DNA from: Siphonodentalium dalli
Taxonomy: Eukaryota; Mollusca; Scaphopoda; Gadilida; Siphonodentaliidae
Length of the DNA: 64,000 bases
Direction: 5' to 3'
Assembly (NCBI GenBank): GCA_032622095.1
Contig: CP136066.1
Span: 230,398,961 to 230,462,960 of the forward strand
Below the pieces are notes generated by a model. That model saw only the letters and a list, made by a program, of their open reading frames with translations. It did not search any database and had not been told where the DNA came from. The position numbers were made by a program, and so were the translations under genes. This document shows, one piece after another, positions 45,541-56,085 of the stretch. How positions within the stretch are numbered: the first letter of the stretch is position 1; the number at the start of each line of letters is the position of its first letter.

Positions 45541-47400
45541 TCTATATCTATATTTGCGAATGTCTGTCTGTCTGTCTGTCTGTGTGCTATATAAATTCAC
45601 AGGGGACCACCTAGATGGCACACAAGGGGTCTAATAGGGGTAATTTTTTACGAGAAAGATAATGGCGAACGTTATAATTTTATAAAGTGACGCCGTTGCT
45701 GTCAGGGGCAGAAAAGGCAGAGGGGCAGAACAAAAATTGTCGCCGATTGCCACCAAACTTATATATAATCATCGCCATAATATGAGAAATCTAATGGTGT
45801 GGTTTAGATATATCAAAAGTCGCGCCGTTTGCGTCAGGGATGCCCGGAAGGGGAGAGGGGCACCAAAATTGATGAATATAATTTTAGCGTCGAATTCCAC
45901 CAAATTGATGCATATTCTTCTGAGATCTTCTCAATGATACAGGGAATCTTATTGTGTGATATAAAGACGCCAAATTGGCGTCGTTGGGATAAGAGATTGG
46001 GGGGGGGCAGTGGGTGAGTACTAAATCTGCTCAGAATTGGTTTAGTCGCCGATTGCCACGAAACTTATACAAGTTCATCCCCATGGTATGAGGTGTCAAA
46101 TGGCGTGGCTTACAGCTGTCAAAAGTAGCGTCATTCGAGTCAGGGGTGCACTGAAAGGGAGAGGGGCACCAAAATTGATAAACAATTTGTTTAGCACCAA
46201 TTTCCACCAAATTTATACACATTCTTATCCATGATATGACGTCATATTGGTGCTGCTTTGGTGAGAGATGGGGGTGGGGTGGGTGGTCACTAAACTTGAT
46301 AAAAAATTGTCGCGGATTAGCACCAAACTTACAAATAATAATCTACATGATATCAGGATTCTATTTGTGTGGTTTAAAGATGTCAAAACTGGGGGCATTC
46401 GAGTCAGGTGTGCCTAGATGGTGAGACGCACACAAACATTGATAAACAATATGTTTAGCGCCGATTTCCACCCGATTGATACATATTCTTCTCCGTGATA
46501 CGAATAATCTAATCGTGCAGTTTAAATGCGCCAAATGGGTGCCTTTTTGGGTGAGAGGTATGCATTGGTGACCCTAAATTTGATTCGAATTGTATACTCG
46601 CCAATTTTCATACATTTTATATATATTCATCTCTAAAATGAGCCTAAGTGTGTGGTTTAATGATGTCAAAAGTGGCGCCGCTTGAGTCCGAAATAGGGAC
46701 GGGAGGGTCACCAAAAACTTATTAAAATATGTTTAGTGTCAATTACCATCAAACTCATACACGTTCTTCTCAAATGATACAATGGATCAAATATTTGCGA
46801 ATATTTGTCTGTGTTCTATATATAACTTTAAGGGTACAATCGAGATGGCACCAAGGCGATTTAACAAGTGTAACTGTTTACGAGTAAGATAATGGTGCGG
46901 CTTAAATGTTTCTAAAGTGGCGTTGTTTGTGTCAGGGGAGGGGCTATTTTAGCACATATTTCGACCAATTTGATATATTATTCTTCTCCGTGATACGAGG
47001 AGTATAAATGTGTTATTTAAAGACGGGAAATTTGTGCCGTTTGGGTGAGAGATGGGGGATAATAACTATGATAGGAATTTGTTTAGTTGCCGATTACCGC
47101 CAAACTTATATATAATCATCTCCATATTATAATGCACGAGTCTAGTAAACATGTTTAAATGTGAAAAAGTGGCGCGGTTCAAGTCGTGCATGAGGGGAGT
47201 TGATACAAATATATTTAGCACTGATTCCACCAAATTCATGCACGTTCTTCTCTAATGATATGATGAATTAAATCACATTTGGGGTCGTTTGGGTCATGGA
47301 TGGCGAGAGGAGATTCACTAGCATTTGTAAGATTGTTCAGTTCGCCGACATCCAACAAGGTTATATATAGTCATCTCCCAGGCATTCTCCATGTCGTTCT
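45541..47400 (+). mobile_element. Helitron-like element with a tandem-repeat core
   Basis: Begins TCTATATCTATATTTGCGAA after an A and carries a TCTG microsatellite near 45564, matching the left end of the element at 4110. The core is an array of alternating diverged half-units of about 130 to 160 bp, one with GATTGCCACCAAACTTATAT and one with GATTTCCACCAAATTGATAC, giving a dimeric period of roughly 300 bp and about a dozen halves. A second left-end-like sequence occurs near 46795, so two elements may be joined. Tandem cores between conserved ends are typical of the pearl/HINE elements described in bivalves. Confidence 0.65.
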
Positions 47401-48369
47401 AAGGAGTTTTTGGTATTCCAATTTCACAATCTCAACAACGGTGACCGAATTAAGTCACTTAAACAATTATATCTTCTCAACTGTCCTATTTGTATGGGGA
47501 TGGAAATCAGGGCATTCCTGTATGATCTAGCAACACAGATACATAGAAGAACGCATTAAAAGTATATTTATATCAAATTATATCAATCAATTTAAGCGAT
47601 ACATATATTCATTCAAACGGAGGGACCTTGAATCGTCAGAGGATTGCATATTAGAATGGCTAATGTATAATATGGAAATGTAGAGCAGGCCTGTTCCAAA
47701 ATATGGTCAGAGTGTGCAGTCAAATATGGTTACTTCTGATATAAAGGAAAACGTAGTCCGTAGAACATGACTTTTCATGATCCTCCAATATAGACATCTG
47801 ACAAGGGTATATCTGCCCGATACAGAGGATTTCTTTCATTTTTTTAGAACAGACTCATCGCCTAACATAAACAACTCAAAACCTCGCTGTGTCGGGCACA
47901 TGTAGCTGCTATACAAGAATAACATCAATTCTTTTAAACTGAAAATGATTAGCCAGTATATAGCACCAGAACAGAGGGGCACCTGAACATATCTTTAAAA
48001 CATCTGTATCCCCGTGAAGATATGATAAACCAGATTGATTGATTGATTGATACATCTCCATGTAAAACACAATTGCCGTATTTTATTTTTTCGAACTAAT
48101 GTTTTGATGATGTTCATGTTTCATTCTATAACGTCTGAAGTGTACGCAGTTGTAAATATATAAATACTTCTCTACTGTGAGAGGATTAAACGCGATAAAT
48201 AAAATGATAGTCGCTCCGCCCTGACAAGGTGAGCCACTACTTCTATTCCACGTGTAAGAATCATGTTTTGTGATGCCATTTGGATATACAATTTCTGAGA
48301 ATACGTTTAACATTTTGAGAGGAAGAGTATTCTCCATTTCCACCAAATATCCACAGAGGGTTTCATATC
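47401..48369. other. Spacer without a recognisable gene
   Basis: The open frame at 48083-48346 has no recognisable domain. A short GATT tetranucleotide run lies near 48031. Confidence 0.4.
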
Positions 48370-48404
48370 ACTTTAACATGGGCAACGCCGGGTAACCCTG
48401 CTAG
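48370..48404 (+). mobile_element. Helitron-like 3' end
   Basis: CTTTAACATGGGCAACGCCG then GGTAACCCTGCTAG, a GGGTAACCC hairpin just before CTAG. It is preceded by TTTCCACCAAATAT, a core-like word, so it may be the right end of the element that starts at 45541. The base after CTAG is C rather than T. Confidence 0.5.
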
Positions 48405-48631
48405 CAATGATATAAATCAAGTTCTCAGATGAACAGTCCATCTTTTCATTTGGTTTCACGGTGTGATTTGCAGCAGGTCCAACTTGAAATGACGCAAATA
48501 ATTATATGAGGGTCAAACCGTGATGACCGCTTGTCAACGAATGACCATACGCAGAGAACAAATCAGACACCCCAGTATAGACAAATCTCTCTCAGTGAAC
48601 ACATCGATGTATGCGGGAAAGGACGATTTAA

Positions 48632-48978
48632 CCCTTTACCCAACAAACCGGCCAAAAAACGCCCAAATAAAGCTTCAACAGCCTAAAATATCTTCCGTCT
48701 GTCTCAATAACACCATACAAATATGGATATCATTGGAACCGGTTCATTTACCACATTGTGATGGTTACAGTTATGCCCTGTGCCAATGCATTCTCTTATA
48801 TATGCGAGTCGACCATAGGTCGCCTCGCATATATAAGAGAATGCATTGGCCTAAAAACAATTTTATAATTTTTAATGTGTTAAGCCAATGCATTCTCTTA
48901 TATATGCGAGGCGACCTATGGTCGACTCGCATATATAAGAGAATGCATTGGCACAAGGCCCTTCTGTTGGGTAAAGGG
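48632..48978 (+). mobile_element. piggyBac-type MITE with twin hairpins, copy E
   Basis: TTAA at 48628-48631 on the left; the right flank is ATAA, one substitution from TTAA. At 347 bp it is the shortest copy because most of the A/T spacer between the hairpins is deleted. Both hairpins are intact and give opposed open frames on the two strands. Confidence 0.92.
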
Positions 48979-48982
48979 ATAA

Positions 48983-50233
48983 ATTATCCCTGCTCTATAA
49001 ACTGAGGGTGGTGAGCGCCATAAAACGTTTGGCAATGGAAGATAGATTAAAGCCAAACTGAAAGCCAAGTTAAACGGGATATGACGTTACCTCGATCGTG
49101 GTGTGACTTGGCAACTCCGGTAGTTACGTCACAATTGATTAATTCAAGATGTCACCTGATTAGATGTTTCAAACATATCGAAAAGCCTAGTGACCTAGTG
49201 GCGTCTTTAGTAGCCAGTGTTATATACATGTATCGCCAACTATAAGCTTTTATACAAATACTTCCGAGTGTGATCAGTGTGGTATTGAAATCAATTTCTC
49301 CGACAGGTCCACATAGTACTTGTTCCATTATAATGTTGGTGTATTTATTTTTCACTTTTATATGTCAAGTGAAATGTTGTAATTAGAGAATATTTATTTT
49401 ATATTTATTTATCTATTGACCTCCACTTGTGGAGAGTTGCTTACAATATTTACAAATGAGACAAAGTTAAAATATGACATTATGCAAGGATTACATATAA
49501 TAAGAACAACATGTATCAACAATTGGGAAAAAAAGAAGAAAAACAAATTGAAAAAAATTGAAAAGAACACAATAAGTAAATATATAAAATAACGCATAGT
49601 ATATACATCAAGTCATTATGTCACATGCGTGCATATATACGACATAATGGTGTTCTGTATTGTCCCAGTCATATGTCACACACATGTGGTCATAGAAAAA
49701 CGTCTTGAACAGTTGTGTAATTGATTTAGAGGGAAGAATGTATCGAAGTTCGTGATGGTGTCATAGCTTCTATGGTGCATTAACACATATCGTGTGTACG
49801 AATGAGTCTACAAGCAATGAGCAGACATGTGGCAGCGTCCAGAAGTAATTCTTGCTGGCAATCCAAGAATTTCTCAAAAATAAATTTGTTCGATATCCTC
49901 AAGCTCCCGCCAATTAAATGTTATGGCTGTTCAATGATATAGCTGCTTTGGTTTCTGGACCACTGCTTCGTATATGTGCATGTACTCTTAGCACGGATAT
50001 CCACATAATGAATTTGGTAACAATTAACCACCGAACATTAATCGTATAATTGATGGTTATGCAATTAAGCAGCAGGTGGCAATAAGTCGGGCATTCGGAA
50101 AAATAATCTACCGAGGCGAAGCCGAGGTGGTTTGGACGATTGCCCGTCAGCGAGGGAATATCTGTCTTAAAACTCTGTATTTAAAGAATAACAAGACGAA
50201 ATTTAACAGTTGCGCTATAATTCTACTTTTCAA
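48983..50233. other. Spacer without a recognisable gene
   Basis: The A-rich stretch at 49520-49580 and the open frames at 49152-49597 are unsupported as genes. Confidence 0.4.
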
Positions 50234-50407
50234 TTTGTCAATGATGTTACAATGTATGATATATTTAACTAAAAGTCATTAAAACATTTTAACGAAAAAT
50301 GTGAACATGACCATTAAACATTTGTCAATGATGTTACAATGTATGATATATTTAACTAAAAGTCATTAAAACATTTTAACGAAAAATGTGAACATGACCA
50401 TTAAACA
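50234..50407 (+). repeat. Exact 87-bp tandem duplication
   Basis: TTTGTCAATGATGTTACAAT starts at 50234 and again at 50321, and the two 87-bp copies are identical by eye. A recent duplication, or an assembly artefact. Confidence 0.93.
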
Positions 50408-51399
50408 AGTTCCGAGTCTTTCAGACAAATAAAGATTTGTGCGCAAATTCAGTTGCCACTTAAATAGTGATCCGGAGACTTGGAGTTGAAATCGTCATTA
50501 AAAATGTGTCAGTCGACGCCGCCCCCCCCCCCATTAACACTGTTCAATCCTGCGATATGTCCTACTTGGCTGTGCATGTATAAACCAATAAACACAATAT
50601 TTCTTATTCACATGATTTTAGATCTCAGATAACACGTGGGTGGAAGTCTAATTGGGGCCATTGAATATGTGTTAACAACATGGTCACCTTCCAGTTACAA
50701 CAAACATTTAATTTGCTTGGCCTGATAGTGTGCGTCCTCGCTGCATCAACTTCGCTTACCAAGGCATTGTCACAAATCCAAATTTTCGCTTTGGACTGGA
50801 ATTCACTGGGCCGCGTTGACCGTCCAGTTATTTGATGAGTGGTGGTTGGGATATCAAGCTCATTAAGCGATAGCGATTTGAAACGGGCAGATGTGTCATG
50901 TTGATCGCTAACCTTACACTACGTTTTTCTCACTCAAAGGTTCATGAATTACATGAAATTCCTGTCAGCTATGCGCTAACCTATTTATTGCAAGATGTCA
51001 TGACCAAACATCATTGATAAAGTTGTCATTTTAAGCCAGGTTTTATGTTCAAGTTCTCGAGGCGGCTTCTAGCGCTTAGATAAATACGGAAGGCCGATCA
51101 TTTTACTGACAACTTTCTTCACGCATTAATAACAGGTTGTCGTTAATAGAGTCAGTAGATAATGTTATATACACAGTCTCTATCCATTGCAGGGATGTGG
51201 CTTTATATGGTCTCCGCAGAAGGAGGGGTGTCCATCTTCAAATTTCTAACTACACTCTTGAACCATATCAAATTCACAAGTTTGCGCGTAATTCCATTTA
51301 CACCCCCTCGGTTGGGCTTTGATTTTTCCCAACTGGTCCCTAACAACCGCCTGGATGGTAGCAGATTCTAAATAAATCAGTAGTATTTTTGTCACTAGT
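50408..51399. other. Spacer without a recognisable gene
   Basis: A C homopolymer lies at about 50521-50532. Overlapping open frames at 51137-51371 show no domain. Confidence 0.4.
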
Positions 51400-51725
51400 T
51401 TGGGGGGGGGCATCATCCACCGGGTCGACCATTCAGTACAAGAAAATGTGTAGATCTGAGCCTGAAAAATAATAATATCCTAATATCTAGTGGTCTAACG
51501 CCATGCAAATTCACACAATGTTTTTTCTTAAATATAATTATCAGTTTCTGACTGGCCACTGGGGAGGGACCGGGACACACCGGATCGACCATGCTTCGGG
51601 CGGTGTGAGAATTTTTTGAAATCTGAACATGAAATTTGCTAAATCCTAGCATCCAGACTGGCATCAAGCTTTCCAATTGTTGTATTTTTTTTAGAACTGA
51701 CACCCCCCCCCCAAGGTTGGACAAT
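51400..51725 (+). repeat. Imperfect tandem duplication with G/C homopolymers
   Basis: Two related segments of about 150 to 190 bp share CACCGGGTCGACCAT or CACCGGATCGACCAT, AGATCTGA or AAATCTGAAC and a CTAATATCTAG or CTAGCATCCAG word. They are flanked by runs of G (51402) and C (51704). Confidence 0.6.
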
Positions 51726-52701
51726 TTCCAACAGTTTCTGATAGCAATTTGTTTATTATACTTGGAAAATATGCAAATGTTGGTCTAAAAACTACACATT
51801 ATCCAGTAATACATTTTTGGAAAATCAAACTACGAGAACAATTTCAACAATATTGTTGGTGTGAAATTTCCGACAAATGGTGTGTCAGGTATATCACATT
51901 TCCAACATTTGAACATTTGACCAAAGTTGGGGGCGAGACTCACCTGTCGCCACGTCCCTGTGTCAACCCTTTGTACAAGGGAATCAATATATCGTGGATT
52001 TATCTATGCATTGTACATGTTAATACAACCGTTTAGTTACTTTATCGTAAATAGGTGGGGACTGATTTCTCATTTTAATATATATATTTAGCATCTGAAC
52101 GGACATGACCCATTTGAACCACAATAATTGTGTATATTGTAGCGGGGATAATATATGTCGCTAAAAACACGAAATAACTATACATACTCTACAAAATATA
52201 AACATAATCAGATCGAGTTTCAGCTGTTTTCTGCGTTTCGCAAAGAAGTGAAGCAAACGCTCTTTATTCAATACATTAAAATAAACAGACTACATTTTAA
52301 CACCTTTTATGCTTCCAAGCCAAGGAAATGGTAATTAACGCGCGATAATTCGGATGATGCATCTTTAGTATAATGATTTGATGGCCAGACATCAACTTTT
52401 AAACGTGGAGGTTTTAACCTTTTTAATTTGTTTTCTCAGCAAAACAAAACAAAGACAAGATTTAATCGCCTCTTATAAAGTGTGTCCATGCTTCTGCATG
52501 CCGCACACAGGCGGTATATTACGAAGAGCGTTCTCAATTCTATAAGTGGTCGTTTTCGCCGTATTAGTAATAGGTGATTTTCACCACCCATGTGTGATGC
52601 AAAATGATGATGATCGCATGTATTTTCTGAATTATGTGTTGTACAAGGGGGCAGTGAATCAATATATACCATAAAATTACTATATTATAGTCAGACTTAA
52701 A
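51726..52701. other. 3' flank of the ankyrin/SOCS-box pseudogene
   Basis: The part nearest the gene (about 52480-52701) is homologous to 63105-63498 downstream of the second paralogue, sharing GTGTGTCCA...CTTCTGCATGCCGC and GTGTGATGC. The duplication therefore included 3' untranslated or flanking sequence. The remainder is spacer. Confidence 0.6.
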
Positions 52702-53603
52702 TTATGATTTAGAATCGGCCATGAGTACATATCGTCGTAATGATTGTGGTATCTCCACCTGATTCATCGCTATTGGAGTGTCCTTTCTGAGATTTCGTCT
52801 TAAGAAAATGCGCACAGTTGAGAGCAAGCTCCTTGGATTCCGCATCAAGTTAGTCAATACTACAGTGGTGTCGTTATCTTCGGTAGGAAAGCGTAAACAC
52901 AAATCATGCAATCGCTTCTCGTTCATATTGGTCAGAGAACAACCAGCTTCAGCCAGCAGGAAAATAATGTCCACATTGCCCTGAAATGCAGCATCTTCGA
53001 ACAGTGATATTGTGCCAGGATAAAACTGATCGGTATTCCAATCATTAGGATGTTCAACGTTCAGATCCACAAATTGTTCGATAAGTAATTTCACAAAACT
53101 TGTATGCCCCATACACACAGCGTTCCGAAGAGGAGTGGCGTCATGTGTATTTTTAACGTTTGGATCAGCCCCATATTTAAGAAGTGCTCTGCCGAGCTCA
53201 ATAATACCGTTCTATGCAGCATAATGCATGGGTGTGTCCATGTCCTTGTCTGTGTTACAAACGTTACATGTTGTATCCAGTATGGCCAGGGCAATATCCG
53301 TGTGGTTGCCACGGCACGCCAGAGGTAGAGGAGTATTCTTACATCGTGTCTGTTCGTCACGTTTCGCCCCTTTTCGAAGTAGAATATCTACGATTTCGTG
53401 GTGATTTTGTCACGCTGCGTAGTGCAGAGGAGAATATTGGTCATAGTTGCTGCATTCGATGCGTGCTCGATAATCTAAAAGCAGCTCGAATATGGCAACA
53501 TTTCCTGTACAGGCACACTGAACCAATGGGTAGCTCCCCATATAATGACTGGTAGCCAAATACCTATTTTTGACCAGCAACTCACGACATTGTTCAATGT
53601 CCC
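52702..53603 (-). pseudogene. Ankyrin-repeat/SOCS-box protein, last exon, two stops
   Basis: A single 900-nt reading frame follows a splice acceptor (TTATTTTGTTTTCAG, AG at 53605-53604) and ends at 52702. It encodes about six or seven ankyrin repeats (for example YSPLHYAA, KYGADPNVKN, GHTSFVKLLI) and a C-terminal SOCS-box-like region (NPRSLLSTVRIFLRRNL, then EIPQSLRRYVLM). ASB-type proteins recruit substrates to cullin-5/elongin ligases. Two in-frame stops, TGA at 53412-53410 and TAG at 53214-53212, interrupt it with no indel. Each directly follows HYAA, that is, the same position of two different repeats. The BC-box cysteine position holds V. Upstream exons are not recognised; the upstream flank is occupied by a LINE fragment. 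A paralogue lies at 63499-64000. Confidence 0.88.
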
Positions 53604-53619
53604 CTGAAAACAAAATAAT

Positions 53620-53801
53620 TGAAAAATATCAACATCTCACTGGCAACACTTATAATGCTTCTAAAACAGTTGTCATTGATCTTATTCCTTATACCATGGC
53701 CATTAGATCTTTTCCGAAACTATTTCTTAGTGGCATGGAACTCACATTTGTAACTTCTTGTACATATCTCGGACATGTTCTTACTAATGACCTTTCAGAT
53801 A
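53620..53801 (+). mobile_element. Decayed LINE RT fragment, 5' part
   Basis: The frame contains NTYNASKTVVIDL and TSCTYLGHVLTNDLSD, the C-terminal RT region of non-LTR retrotransposons (N-x-x-K-T, then the YLGH motif). It is 5'-truncated and has the opposite orientation to the ankyrin gene in whose upstream flank or intron it sits. It is cut at 53801 by the solo LTR; skipping the LTR and one GATA copy continues the same frame at 54577. The start coordinate is approximate. Confidence 0.8.
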
Positions 53802-54572
53802 TGTGCCAAGACAACTAGGGGCGCTCGATTCACCATATATATCGGCGCGCCCCTGCTATGCGAAGGCACGATGTTCGATACGCAGATAACAGTTCTGACC
53901 ACCCGAAGTAGAAAGCTAATGCAGCATGAAGACTTAGAAGTATACACACAAGAAGGATGGCCATCCGAACGATTTGCGGATTAGCTATCGCGGGTGTACT
54001 AGGAAAGATGCCCATTGGAAATTAATGCGGCGAGCTGACCAAGAGAAGATATAGAAGAATGACGCTCGTCCGATTACCCCAACTACGCCATAAACTGATG
54101 TACCGCGAAATACGCCTTGGGCTAGCAACGTCACCCCAGACTATAAAGATTCCCTGATTTTATTAGAGAAATCATGATGCTTTGGAACTCCCTCGAGTCG
54201 ACACTAGTACTCGTTCTACCGATGCAGAGATGCCAAGAAGACGGCTAGGATCCCTAGCCGGAAGCATGGATAGGAATGCAAGGTAACACATTATGATCTG
54301 GTATTCCTAACAACACACCACTGATGCGCCGACGAAGAAGAAGAGCAGACGACAGGAAGATAAACTCAACCGGAACTCAACCGAGTAGATGACAAGCAGA
54401 CACGCCCAATCTATGAAGACAGAAGAAGACCCTAAACCTAGCAGACGACAGGAAGATAAACTCAACCAGGAGAAACCCAGATGCCGATGATTGAACATTA
54501 TTGACTTTGTTGTAAATAAATAATCAAACCGTTCTGATAGCCTTAAGAGTTATATGTACCCGTATTGGCACA
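53802..54572 (+). mobile_element. Solo LTR related to the Gypsy element
   Basis: 771 bp with TGTGCCAA/TTGGCACA ends and a GATA target duplication (53798-53801 and 54573-54576). It is oriented oppositely to the full element. The last 270 bp or so closely match the Gypsy LTR (GATGCGCCGACG, CAGACGACAGGAAGA, AATAATCAAACCGTTCTGAT). The first two thirds are largely different and begin with a GC-rich inverted repeat, AGGGGCGC...GCGCCCCT. It therefore belongs to a related subfamily with a different U3. It arose by recombination between two LTRs of an insertion into the LINE. Confidence 0.93.
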
Positions 54573-54576
54573 GATA

Positions 54577-54890
54577 ACGGAGACATTGAACGACAATACC
54601 GTGCTATCTGTATACGGTATAATACGATATTTAGGAAATTATTTTCTAAATGTTCTGACCAAGTCAAAATGATTTATTTCAGCATTATATTTCTCCGTTA
54701 TACTGTGCCCATATTTGGGTACAATTCACCAAACGCTGTTTCAATAAATTAACTGTGTTTTATAATAATGCGTATAGAATGTTAATCGGTTATGAACGAA
54801 AATGTTCTGCGAGTGGTATGTTTGTCAATGATCGAATGAATGTCGCTAGGGATGTTGAGGAGAAAGTGTGTGTTCAGTTTTCGTGAGAGA
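54577..54890 (+). mobile_element. Decayed LINE RT fragment, 3' part
   Basis: Continues the LINE frame with GDIERQYRAI and VKMIYFSIIFLRYTVPIFGY. A TAA stop at 54750-54752 interrupts it, and the coding sense resumes one frame away with NNAYRML and CSASGMFVNDRM, a typical C-terminal RT-flanking region. The element was already decayed or has decayed since. The 3' boundary is uncertain. Confidence 0.75.
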
Positions 54891-56085
54891 ATGAAAGATA
54901 TGAACAATTCAATCATTTATATGTTTTTCAATTCAGATTTAAAATACTTTTCAAAAATATTTCATTGTTGGAACGAATTATTGTATAGTATATGAGTGAT
55001 TTATGGTTACTGATATATACATATGCAACATACGCATATATGAACAGGGATATGATAACAAACCTGAGGGCTTATGTACCCTGTCCTTAATAATACGTTG
55101 AGGAATCACGTGGTTTCGAGTTGATTAGTATCACGTATTCATAATGGCCGAAGCGATCGCAAACACGACCAGAAACGAGAGAAATGGTACTAAACTAGGA
55201 TATGGTATATATTACATAGTTTTTTTTAATTTTAGCAGCTACGAGCATATGCTATACTATTTTTGAAACAAGCTGATATCTCATTTGTGTCTAAAATCAC
55301 ATTAGTTTGTTCTAACATTCTGAACAAAGTTGTTAGTCCAAGGATTCTCCTAAATGTATGGACTTGTGTATTCCACGAAACGCCTGGCAACTTTGGTCAG
55401 AATGTTATAGAGAACCACTGAGTATGTCGGAACAAATATGTATCAACTTGATTTAGAAATAAACAAGCATATGACCGTAACAGCCAAATGCTTATGTTTT
55501 GTGTCAGTTCCTCATATATTATGTTTTTGTGCGTTTGTTAATTTGTTTTCTCAAAACCACGTGATTACGAACCGTGAATAAGTGAGGGAGGGCGTATAAT
55601 TCAGACGGGACATAATAACAGATTCTAAACTTGACATGGAAGTTCTCAGGTTATGTACTGATGGAATCAGGGACGTTGCTATGGGGTTCCCACTGGGGGT
55701 AAGACCATAACATTTCCAACTATGTAGGATTTCGTCTAACAACATTTCCAATTATATAGGATTTGGTTATGAGTAATGCAAAATTCCAATATTTGCTTAA
55801 TGGCATAATAATTTGGGTTGCTATATGGTCTTTTTAACAGTATGGACTGTATAAATACAGACTCTATAGTATTAATCAGAATATGGTTGAGGAACGAAAC
55901 GAGTTACATGTATTCAAATTCCATGGAATCACAAGTTATAACTCACAAAATGGTAACAAATATGCATGATTATCCCCTCTGTAGAATTGTAAGCCTTCTT
56001 AGGCACCATCGTTCTTCCAGGGCCATACCACGCCGTATCCCAGTGTTCTTATTCGATATATGTTAACTAAACAGGAAACACTTAT
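54891..56085. other. Spacer without a recognisable gene
   Basis: May include the 3' tail of the LINE in its first part. Open frames at 55551-55751 and 55818-56066 have no recognisable domain. Confidence 0.4.

Noticed and set aside
48520-49005. 161-residue ORF across piggyBac-type copy E
   Set aside because: The frame is open because of the two palindromic hairpins; the same peptide appears in the other copies on either strand.
53091-53360. Independent 89-residue minus-strand ORF
   Set aside because: It is an out-of-frame shadow within the ankyrin/SOCS-box exon.
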